DNA of 34,080 nucleotides from the NCBI GenBank assembly GCA_905234715.1, contig CAJOJI010000024.1:1-34080 (forward strand), given 5' to 3'. The position numbers and the translations under genes were made by a program. Below the pieces are notes generated by a model. That model did no database searches. It was not told the origin of the DNA and worked only from the letters and a program-made list of their open reading frames with translations. The DNA comes from an uncultured Saccharofermentans sp. (lineage in GTDB: Bacteria; Bacillota; Clostridia; Saccharofermentanales; Saccharofermentanaceae). Position 1 is the stretch's first letter, and the number at the start of each line of letters is the position of its first letter. Below are positions 24,473 through 30,616 of the stretch, piece after piece.

Positions 24473-25082
24473 AAATACCTAATAAATGTCTGTAACCTGC
24501 GATGCAAAAATCACAGGCCGTCTTTGTCTCACGGATATTATCTTCTTCTGAAGCACCATTCAGAAATGCTTCAAAGGCAAAGTTGATCACCATTGCCGAT
24601 CCTATCCTGATAAATCGGTACGATATATTATCCGGTCTCTTCATGTATTTCCTGCTGCCTTCAAGAAACAGCATAGTATTCTCACATTCTGCGTCGATAA
24701 GTTCATTGACGAAATTCTCATAAGATGTTCCGCCACTGCACTGAAGAACCAGTTTAAACACGTCATATTCCGAATACACGTAATGTATAAGTGTTTCGAT
24801 AGATCCGTAAGACATCTCGAAAATATGCAGAACATCTTCTGAAGATTTTATATCCATCTCACTCAGATTCTGATATGTATCGTTAAACAATTTGAGTTTC
24901 TCTGATACGAGAGCAGAAAACAGATCTTCCTTACTTTTGAAATGCGCATAGAAAGCTCCGTTGGTTACACCGGCCTCTTTGCATATGTTTCTTATCGAAG
25001 CATTTCTGAATCCGTTTTCGCTGAAATTCTTCAGCGCACTCTTAAGGATCAGTTCATGAGTTTTATCAAAATCGTAGGACAT
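24471..25082 (-). CDS. TetR/AcrR-family regulator
   Basis: 203 residues. The N-terminal helix-turn-helix ENGFRNASIRNICKEAGVTNGAFYAHFKSKEDLFSALV spans about 20-58, with the conserved GAFYAHFKSKEDL recognition end; the C-terminal ligand domain is helical. It shares a GGTSYENF block with the TetR at 11912, which has the same place ahead of a homologous ABC pair. It is divergent from the DtxR regulator and shares the 177-bp intergenic region with it. A CGGAG ribosome site precedes the ATG. Tandem dyads over its -10 predict autoregulation. Confidence 0.88.
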   Translation of the reverse strand: MSYDFDKTHELILKSALKNFSENGFRNASIRNICKEAGVTNGAFYAHFKSKEDLFSALVSEKLKLFNDTYQNLSEMDIKSSEDVLHIFEMSYGSIETLIHYVYSEYDVFKLVLQCSGGTSYENFVNELIDAECENTMLFLEGSRKYMKRPDNISYRFIRIGSAMVINFAFEAFLNGASEEDNIRETKTACDFCIAGYRHLLGI

Positions 25083-25115
25083 TTTTCTCCGTCAAACAGC
25101 TTTAGCACAAAATTA

Positions 25116-25154
25116 TTACTGCGTAATATTACAGCGTAATATTTGTATTGTCAA
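25116..25154 (-). promoter_or_regulatory. tetR promoter with tandem TTACNGCGTAA dyads
   Basis: On the minus strand, -35 TTGACA (complement of 25149-25154), 17-nt spacer, -10 TAATAT (complement of 25126-25131). Two 11-bp dyads, TTACTGCGTAA (25116-25126) and TTACAGCGTAA (25129-25139), abut over the -10, two bases apart. This is a likely TetR operator. Confidence 0.75.
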
Positions 25155-25171
25155 TGCAGTTTTTCCAAATT

Positions 25172-25238
25172 AGTTAGCCACCGCTTACCATTATTTTGTT
25201 AATATGTTAAACTATCTTTCGGTAAGCCATGGCTAACT
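25172..25238 (+). promoter_or_regulatory. Promoter of the DtxR-family regulator with iron boxes H1 and H2
   Basis: On the plus strand, -35 TTACCA (25185-25190), 17-nt spacer, extended -10 TGTTAAACT (hexamer 25208-25213). Box H1, AGTTAGCCACCGCTTACC (25172-25189), covers the -35. Box H2, GGTAAGCCATGGCTAACT (25221-25238), sits at the start site. Each has one half-site of the form GTAAG/CTTAC, so both are weaker than the feo boxes, as expected for autoregulation. Confidence 0.75.
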
Positions 25239-25259
25239 ACATGGAAAGGGAATATTTAT

Positions 25260-25640
25260 ATGCAATTATTGGAATCCGGACAGATGTATCTTGAGGCCAT
25301 ATACGTCCTCTCTCTTGAATCTGATATGGTACGCGCAATAGACGTCGGGGAATATCTCGGTTATTCTAAACCTTCTGTGAGCCGTGCTCTGGTTATCCTT
25401 AAGAATGAAGGTTATATCAGCAAGGATGAACGCGGTTTCCTCCATTTAACCAAAGCAGGTCTGATAGTAGCCGAAGATGTTTATGACCGCCATACTGTCC
25501 TCACAGATCTATTTATGATGATGGGCGTTGATGTAGATACGGCAAATCAGGATGCCTGCCGTGTTGAACACTATATCGGCGCAAAGACTTTCGAAGCTGT
25601 AAAGAAATACGTCAGCGAACACAAAACTTCTCAAGATTGA
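25260..25640 (+). CDS. DtxR/IdeR-family iron-dependent repressor, short form
   Basis: 126 residues: winged helix-turn-helix (about 1-68, with YSKPSVSRALVILKNEGYI as recognition region) and dimerisation/metal domain, without the C-terminal SH3-like domain of corynebacterial DtxR. The primary metal site looks iron-type: M9 in QMYLEAIY, C100-x-x-E103-H104 in DACRVEHYI, equivalent to DtxR M10, C102, E105, H106. MntR would have Asp/Glu near position 8-11 and Glu in place of the Cys. H78 matches DtxR H79, but the other ancillary-site residues (E83, H98) are replaced. Start ATG at 25260 has an AAAGGGA site. It is the best candidate to bind the palindromes of the window and to repress with Fe(II). 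Confidence 0.9.
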   Translation: MQLLESGQMYLEAIYVLSLESDMVRAIDVGEYLGYSKPSVSRALVILKNEGYISKDERGFLHLTKAGLIVAEDVYDRHTVLTDLFMMMGVDVDTANQDACRVEHYIGAKTFEAVKKYVSEHKTSQD

Positions 25641-25691
25641 CAGTACTGCTTCTCTTGTGTTATATTCTTGTTCAGTTAGGTATTGCTAACT
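25637..25691 (+). promoter_or_regulatory. Strong promoter with iron box I, for the small RNA
   Basis: -35 TTGACA (25637-25642) overlaps the stop region of the DtxR gene; 18-nt spacer; -10 TATATT (25661-25666). Box I, AGTTAGGTATTGCTAACT (25674-25691), a near-perfect copy, begins at the predicted start site. Confidence 0.82.
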
Positions 25692-25866
25692 ATCAAAAAA
25701 TCATATGCCACGCCGGAAGCATCTCCTATTCATTTGCTTCCGGCAAATATGAAACCCTTATCAAGTCAGTTAAATCTTCAGATTAGTGAGTGTTTGCAAA
25801 ATTTACAGACCCTCCTCTGTAAAAAAAGACCCGGTTCATTACTCCTTGGTGATCCGGGACTTTTTA
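25673..25866 (+). ncRNA. Iron-box-controlled small RNA with C-rich loops (candidate)
   Basis: A transcript of about 190 nt is predicted from the box I promoter to an intrinsic terminator. Hairpin 1 has a perfect 9-bp stem, GCCGGAAGC (25712-25720) and GCTTCCGGC (25736-25744), with an additional CATAT/ATATG lower stem and the loop ATCTCCTATTCATTT. Hairpin 2 has a perfect 8-bp stem, TTTACAGA (25802-25809) and TCTGTAAA (25816-25823), with the loop CCCTCC. The terminator follows. Exposed CU-rich loops that complement ribosome-binding sites are typical of regulatory RNAs such as FsrA of Bacillus or RsaE. Iron-repressed RNAs of this kind (RyhB, FsrA, PrrF) spare iron by silencing iron proteins. A 75-codon frame crossing the region has no ribosome site and ignores the hairpins. 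Confidence 0.72.
25824..25866 (+). terminator. Intrinsic terminator of the iron-box small RNA
   Basis: GACCCGG (25828-25834) pairs with CCGGGAC (25854-25860) with one A-A mismatch. The stem extends inward through TTCAT/GTGA and is followed by TTTTT (25861-25865). Confidence 0.85.
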
Positions 25867-25887
25867 ATCTTAAGTACTGTCATTTAG

Positions 25888-25905
25888 GGTTAGCGGACGG
25901 TAACG
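25888..25905 (+). promoter_or_regulatory. Degenerate iron box J ahead of the ferredoxin gene
   Basis: GGTTAGCGGACGGTAACG keeps the left half-site and TAAC of the right. A TAAACT -10-like hexamer at 25911-25916 (as in the DtxR promoter) would place the box over its -35. The leader also has a hairpin AATCTTC/GAAGATT (25925-25950). Weak evidence. Confidence 0.4.
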
Positions 25906-26001
25906 TTTAGTAAACTATGAGTTAAATCTTCCTTCAGGTTATTGAAGATTCATTTTTCAAATGGAATAATCAAATCAACATCCAAAAAGGAGGATATTAC
26001 T

Positions 26002-26172
26002 ATGGCATATGTAATTTCTGATGCATGCGTTTCTTGCGGTACCTGCGCTGACGGTTGTCCTGTCGGAGCTATCTCTCAGGGTGATACACAGTACAATATC
26101 AATGCTGATGTTTGCGTATCCTGCGGTGCTTGCGAAGCTTCCTGCCCTACAGGTGCTATCGCTGAAGGCTGA
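26002..26172 (+). CDS. 2[4Fe-4S] ferredoxin, clostridial type
   Basis: A 56-residue electron carrier for hydrogenase, pyruvate:ferredoxin oxidoreductase and related enzymes. Two classical cluster motifs are complete: C9-x-x-C12-x-x-C15-x-x-x-C19-P and C38-x-x-C41-x-x-C44-x-x-x-C48-P, symmetric halves as in clostridial ferredoxin. ATG at 26002 has a perfect AAAGGAGG site. A longer frame from 25942 has none. It is a single-gene unit ended by a terminator at 26202-26229. It is an iron-rich protein next to an iron-controlled small RNA whose loop complements AGGAGG, so it is a natural candidate target. Confidence 0.97.
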   Translation: MAYVISDACVSCGTCADGCPVGAISQGDTQYNINADVCVSCGACEASCPTGAIAEG

Positions 26173-26201
26173 TCCGCATAGAAAGATTATTCGTCTATAC
26201 T

Positions 26202-26229
26202 AAAGGGCTGCTCACCTGAGCAGCCCTTT
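26202..26229. terminator. Bidirectional terminator between ferredoxin and the FtsX-type permease
   Basis: A perfect 12-bp stem, AAAGGGCTGCTC (26202-26213) and GAGCAGCCCTTT (26218-26229), with loop ACCT. It lies between convergent genes and has short T/A runs on both sides. Confidence 0.88.
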
Positions 26230-26269
26230 CATATGCCGGAAATCACTTTCCGGAGGAGAGTCATACCTC

Positions 26270-29137
26270 TTATTCCCTGTTTTTCAGAATCTCAGCCGGT
26301 TCTATCCTCTTTATCTTGCCCATCAGCATTGTGCTTATGATGAAATATACGGTCATAACGGCAGCGAAGATGAAAAACCAAAGCCACCAGGGATATGTAA
26401 TGTCATTTTCCATAGCCGTATTTGCAATAAACATCGGGTATATCCTGTCTACAAAGGTCTTACACAGAGGAATACCCACAAGCGCACTGAGAGCTACCGC
26501 GAAAAAATTTCCATCCATAAAGATCCTTCTTAATTCTCCGGACCTGTATCCGAATATCTTGACGAGAGCAATGCTCAGTGATGCTCTTCTGATCATGACA
26601 TTTATCATCAGATACATTACGGTCACAAAGATCAATACGGAGATGGAGATCATTATTATCACCAGTGACATCATCTGGTCTACGAAGATACCGGCCGTAT
26701 TTATGATCTCATCTCTTGTGGTAATACTCATTACTCGTCCGTCTTCGATATCGAGTTTGTCATGCGAGAATAAAACGTTATATTCATCATCTTCAGCACC
26801 GAACAGTTCTCTTGCAGAATCGATATTCATAAACACGGTAAGGCCTATCGAATAGTCCACAACATCCTCTATCTCGAATGCATAGTTTCTGTCTTCAGAA
26901 CTGTCCGTGAGGATAAGAAGGTCCCCTTTGCCCAGCGAATACTTTGTAGCAACGCCGTTGCCTATTACGACTTTGTTCTCACACTTTGACGGTCTGGCTT
27001 CAAAGAAACTGCTGTTATCAACTATGCCATACAGGGTTACATCAAGAGTGTACTCAAGATATGTATGCTTTAGACTTTTCGCATAGCATTCCTCTGCACC
27101 TTCCGGGACATCTTCCGGGGGATACTTAAGGACATATGTATATTCACACGATGCATCCCTGATATTATGCTGTTTAACATTGTTACAGAGCACATAACAG
27201 CTAACACCCATAAGCAGCAAGACCAATGATATGACCATGCCGACTACAACTGCTGCGATACTTCTTCTCTCGCGTCTTATCTGCCTCGATTTGAAGTCAT
27301 CTAAAAAGTTCTTTTTCTCTCTTGATGCTTTTTCATTTCCTTTTATGCGCTGCCTGTCCTCATTTCGCATTAGTGAGAGCGCAGTCGACGACAATTTGCC
27401 GTTAATAACCAGATAGTTGACAATGGCTGCGATCAACGGAGGAACCGCGCAGCAATAGATTATTAGATAAAGAGGTCTTATGTTCTCGAAAACAGGTACC
27501 GAATAATATTCATATACATCCTGCATTTGAAATTCGACGCCATACTTTGAGAAACCCAACAGCATACCGGCAAGACCGGCAACAAAGGTCAGGAACAAAG
27601 GCAGGATAATATAGTGGACTGCAATCTCACTTTTGCGGATACCCAGTGCAAACAACGTACCTATAACGCTGCTCTCTTCCCTGATCTGATTGCCCGTAAA
27701 GACTGAGATAACATATGCAATAAGAGCAAGTATTACCGCACCTGCAAATAATCCGATTGATTTCTTGATCAAAACGTCGCTTGCCGCGTCACTCGCAATC
27801 CTGGGGTTGTCCTTATTCTCGGTAAATTCCTCAAGAAGACTAATATCGACTTCAAATGCATCTTCAAGGAATTCCTCTGTACTGTCTTTGAATTCCTTAT
27901 AACCGTCTGACAACTCTGCCACACCGTCGCAGAGCTCAACTGTTCCGTCCAACAGTTCCTCCGAACCGTCGTAGAGCTCATCCACGCCATCTGAGAGTTC
28001 AGACACACCGTCTGCAAGTTCATCTGCTCCATCGTAAAGATCATACGCACCTGATCTGAGATCACTGCTGTTTCCGCTTATTTCATCAAGGCCGTCAGAC
28101 AGATCGTCTATTCCCTCTGCCAGCGGCGGAACTGCATCCGCAATAACGACGGCTCCGTCAGATAAATCATTTGCACCGCCTGCTGCGGAATCAACGGCCG
28201 TAGTATAGTCATAAACTCCGTCATAGAGATCAGATGCACCTTCCAGGAGTTCGTCCGTTCCATCAACAAGATCCGGCATATTGTCTTTCATCTCAGACAC
28301 TCCGTCATGCAGTTCCGAAGCTCCGTCGTAAAGATCTTTTGCCCCGTCAGACAATTCGTCGATACCGTCTCCAAGTTCATCGAGTCCGTCTTCGAAATCG
28401 TATTTATCCTGGAGTTTTTTATCTATTATCTCCTTAAGATATACGTTATCTGACATTTCATAATCATAATCAAATGTCTTGAGCTTATCCTTTAGTTCAG
28501 CTGCAGATGCACCGCACAACCTGTATGCATATATATAGACCTCAGATCCCGTATTATCAGAATTAACTATCTGTTCGTAACTCTCACTGTTTACGAATCC
28601 GACACCGAATCTGCTCGGATCGGAAGTCATGTCACTCATATTCTTAAGAGGAAGGTTATAATCAGGAACACTTCCGATTCCGGATATGGTAAACGTCTTC
28701 TCTGCAATAACTATCTGATCTCCCAGACTAAGACCGTTTCTGTCACAGTAAAGATTCATCAGAACGATCTCATCGTCTTTTACCGGAAGTGCACCTTCAT
28801 CAATATCGATAAGATCAATATCAGTTCTGACCTTACCTACCCTGATTGTATTTTCACCGTGTGAGACATCCACATAGAAGATCTCTTCTGTAATTATCCC
28901 CATGTCAGAGATTTCTTTTACCTGTTCAGTTGTCAGCTTCTCAAATGTCTGAAACTGACCGTCCTGAATCCTGTTCTCTTCAATCTTTTTCGCTGTTCCC
29001 TGTATCGTTACTTCTGTCATACCGACAACGCTTACGACTATGTACATGCTCGCAATAATAAGCACCATCAGGGCCAGATAACGGGTCCAGGACTTCTTAA
29101 GATCTCTCGGGATCCTTCGCAATAATCCGCTTCTCAT
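26270..29137 (-). CDS. FtsX/MacB-type ABC permease with a long LxxG heptad-repeat region
   Basis: 955 residues. An N-terminal membrane helix (about 22-45) leads into a large extracytoplasmic region. An acidic heptad-repeat segment (about 247-416) reads D-G-x-x-E-L-x over and over, the pattern of the TIGR03057 LxxG heptads found in YhgE/Pip-type envelope proteins. Then come three helices of the first FtsX domain (IIGTLFALGIRKSEI region), a second soluble domain, and a C-terminal FtsX domain (LVKIFGYRSGELRRIF, final helices). The two FtsX copies make it a full permease for the ATPase at 29150. Such systems export lipids or peptides, or act mechanically on the envelope. An AAGGGGG ribosome site precedes the ATG. 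Substrate unknown. Confidence 0.85.
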   Translation of the reverse strand: MRSGLLRRIPRDLKKSWTRYLALMVLIIASMYIVVSVVGMTEVTIQGTAKKIEENRIQDGQFQTFEKLTTEQVKEISDMGIITEEIFYVDVSHGENTIRVGKVRTDIDLIDIDEGALPVKDDEIVLMNLYCDRNGLSLGDQIVIAEKTFTISGIGSVPDYNLPLKNMSDMTSDPSRFGVGFVNSESYEQIVNSDNTGSEVYIYAYRLCGASAAELKDKLKTFDYDYEMSDNVYLKEIIDKKLQDKYDFEDGLDELGDGIDELSDGAKDLYDGASELHDGVSEMKDNMPDLVDGTDELLEGASDLYDGVYDYTTAVDSAAGGANDLSDGAVVIADAVPPLAEGIDDLSDGLDEISGNSSDLRSGAYDLYDGADELADGVSELSDGVDELYDGSEELLDGTVELCDGVAELSDGYKEFKDSTEEFLEDAFEVDISLLEEFTENKDNPRIASDAASDVLIKKSIGLFAGAVILALIAYVISVFTGNQIREESSVIGTLFALGIRKSEIAVHYIILPLFLTFVAGLAGMLLGFSKYGVEFQMQDVYEYYSVPVFENIRPLYLIIYCCAVPPLIAAIVNYLVINGKLSSTALSLMRNEDRQRIKGNEKASREKKNFLDDFKSRQIRRERRSIAAVVVGMVISLVLLLMGVSCYVLCNNVKQHNIRDASCEYTYVLKYPPEDVPEGAEECYAKSLKHTYLEYTLDVTLYGIVDNSSFFEARPSKCENKVVIGNGVATKYSLGKGDLLILTDSSEDRNYAFEIEDVVDYSIGLTVFMNIDSARELFGAEDDEYNVLFSHDKLDIEDGRVMSITTRDEIINTAGIFVDQMMSLVIIMISISVLIFVTVMYLMINVMIRRASLSIALVKIFGYRSGELRRIFMDGNFFAVALSALVGIPLCKTFVDRIYPMFIANTAMENDITYPWWLWFFIFAAVMTVYFIISTMLMGKIKRIEPAEILKNRE
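27885..28400 (-). repeat. Degenerate 21-bp coding repeats for DG-x-x-EL heptads
   Basis: About twenty imperfect 21-base units, visible as recurring CCGTC/TCATC/GAGCTC patterns, encode the heptads of the permease (residues about 247-416), interrupted near 28100-28240 by a less regular stretch. At protein level this predicts an elongated, strongly acidic coiled or helical rod outside the membrane. Slippage within it could vary its length between strains. Confidence 0.8.
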
Positions 29138-29149
29138 CTTAAGTCCCCC

Positions 29150-29851
29150 TTAAAGATCTTCAAGCATTGCAGCTTCGATCTTATTGTCATTGATATAATT
29201 CTTAACGATCATTCCGTCCTTCATGATGACAATGTGATCCATCATGTTCTTGATCGAATTATTATGGGTAACTACCAGCATTGTCGTGTTATAACGGCGG
29301 TTTACCTTCTCGAGAAGGACAAGAATATCTTTCGATGTCTTGGAATCCAGAGCACCCGTCGGCTCATCACAAAGCAGCAGTTTGGGATTTTTAATGAGCG
29401 CTCTTGCTATAGCGCATCTTTGCTGCTGACCGCCGGATAACTGGGAAGGAAACTTATTCATATGCTCGGTAAGGCCCAGCGTATCCAAAAGTTCTCCCAT
29501 ATCCATCGCAGGCTTGCCAAGATACTGACATACCCTTATGTTCTCCCTGACTGTCAGATTAGGAATCAGATTGTAGAACTGGAATATGAATCCGAGATTT
29601 GCTCTGCGGTATTCAGCAAGAGCCTTGTTCCCTAATCCAGATATTTCGATCCCGTCCACTTTCACGGAGCCTGACTCCATACGGTCGAGCCCTCCGATAA
29701 GGTTTAAGAGTGTCGATTTACCGGAACCTGATGTTCCCTGTATTACGCACATCTCACCCTTTTCCACTTCGAGATTGATGCCTTTCAAAACCTGTGAATA
29801 GCTTCCGCCCTCACCGTAACTCTTTTTCAGATCTTTTGTTGTCAGATACAT
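29150..29851 (-). CDS. ABC transporter ATPase, MacB/LolD type
   Basis: 233 residues. Walker A GTSGSGKST near 38-46 (counting from the ATG at 29851), Q-loop in FIFQFYNLIPNLT, signature LSGGQQQR, Walker B LLLCDEPTGALD, H-loop THNNS. The FQFYNLIPNLTVRENI and DEPTGALDS segments are typical of the MacB/LolD/FtsE group that works with FtsX-like permeases, here the gene 12 bases downstream. I chose the ATG at 29851 for its GGAGGT site. A start at 29863 would put the ribosome site inside the gene. Control region: box K and two TetR-type dyads. Confidence 0.93.
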   Translation of the reverse strand: MYLTTKDLKKSYGEGGSYSQVLKGINLEVEKGEMCVIQGTSGSGKSTLLNLIGGLDRMESGSVKVDGIEISGLGNKALAEYRRANLGFIFQFYNLIPNLTVRENIRVCQYLGKPAMDMGELLDTLGLTEHMNKFPSQLSGGQQQRCAIARALIKNPKLLLCDEPTGALDSKTSKDILVLLEKVNRRYNTTMLVVTHNNSIKNMMDHIVIMKDGMIVKNYINDNKIEAAMLEDL

Positions 29852-29862
29852 ATTTACCTCCA

Positions 29863-29972
29863 TGTCATTTCAAATGACAGATAACATTTTGAAATATGAG
29901 CAACCGCTCGCATTTGCAATATTAGTCCCAACTAACTCCTTTGTCAATAGAATATGAGCGATTGCTCATATT
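29863..29972. promoter_or_regulatory. Divergent control region: iron box K, two TetR-type dyads, leader palindrome
   Basis: Minus-strand promoter for the ABC operon: -35 TTGACA (complement of 29942-29947), 17-nt spacer, -10 TAATAT (complement of 29919-29924). Box K, TATTAGTCCCAACTAACT (29920-29937), fills the spacer as in the feo promoter. Two 22-bp dyads of the form AATATGAGC-N4-GCTCATATT flank it: perfect at 29951-29972, one mismatch at 29893-29914, 58 bp apart. A further palindrome, TGTCATTT-C-AAATGACA (29863-29879), is in the ABC leader. Confidence 0.78.
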
Positions 29973-30009
29973 TCTTTACAAAAAAATCTTTCTGACCTAT
30001 AATCAAGCC

Positions 30010-30606
30010 ATGACCAGAACGCCGACACAGAAAAGAAGCATAGAAAAAAAGCAGCGTATAAAAGACGCTGCTTTCGAGTTGATGGCACAAAACGGCTATC
30101 ACAATACAAGCTCCAATGAGATTGCCAAAAAGGCAGATGTATCCATCGGAACCTTCTATTCATATTTCAAAGATAAAAAAGAACTCTATGCAGAACTTGT
30201 AGGAGATATCTACAGTTATGTCATAAACGAGACCAGTTCTGCCATGAATAACATCCCGGATGATACGGATGACAGAGCTCTTGCCGAACTTGCAATCGCC
30301 ATGCTCCTTAAGAGCCATTATTACAGAAAAGATTTCCAGAAGGAGATCGCTTCCCTGTCATGTCAGTCAGAAGAATTCAGGGCGATCGAAGATCAGTACA
30401 AATCACACGTACCTGATTTCTTTTTGGGAATGATCGAAAAATGCGGCACAGGACTGCGCATCAAAGATGTTGATCTTGCAGCACGCATCATACTCACTAC
30501 CGTTGAGAGCGTTATACATGAAACCGTTTTCAACGGTGACGGCTCTCAAGATGACAAAGTGGTAAAAGAACTCGCCGATCTTGTACTAAGATATCTGTTC
30601 GACTAA
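30010..30606 (+). CDS. TetR/AcrR-family regulator, divergent from the FtsX-type ABC system
   Basis: 198 residues from the ATG at 30010. An upstream in-frame start at 29941 would translate the operator dyad and is unlikely. A basic N-terminal tail (TPTQKRSIEKKQRIKDAAF) leads into the helix-turn-helix NGYHNTSSNEIAKKADVSIGTFYSYFKDKKELYAELV. The ligand domain resembles QacR-like members (ILTTVESVIHETVF). It is not close to the other two TetR proteins of the window. Divergent position and paired dyads suggest it represses itself and the ABC operon. It converges on the ATC-hydrolase-family gene with a 10-base gap and no visible terminator. Confidence 0.9.
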   Translation: MTRTPTQKRSIEKKQRIKDAAFELMAQNGYHNTSSNEIAKKADVSIGTFYSYFKDKKELYAELVGDIYSYVINETSSAMNNIPDDTDDRALAELAIAMLLKSHYYRKDFQKEIASLSCQSEEFRAIEDQYKSHVPDFFLGMIEKCGTGLRIKDVDLAARIILTTVESVIHETVFNGDGSQDDKVVKELADLVLRYLFD

Positions 30607-30616
30607 TTGCCGAATA

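Noticed and set aside
25116..25139. Counting the TTACNGCGTAA dyads as iron boxes
   Set aside because: They lack GTTAG/CTAAC half-sites and have a three-base centre. Their position over the tetR -10 fits a TetR operator better.
25683..25910. A 75-codon frame on the plus strand between the repressor and the ferredoxin
   Set aside because: It has no ribosome site and unremarkable composition, and it runs across two perfect hairpins and an intrinsic terminator. The region is better explained as a small RNA.
27885..28400. Regular short repeats that could be taken for a CRISPR-like or satellite array
   Set aside because: The units are 21 bp, imperfect, have no spacers and lie in frame inside a long permease gene, encoding DG-x-x-EL heptads. 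They are a protein repeat.
26270..29851. A bacitracin/lantibiotic-resistance (BceAB-type) module
   Set aside because: The permease has two FtsX domains and a heptad rod rather than the ten-helix BceB layout, and the regulator is a TetR, not a two-component system.
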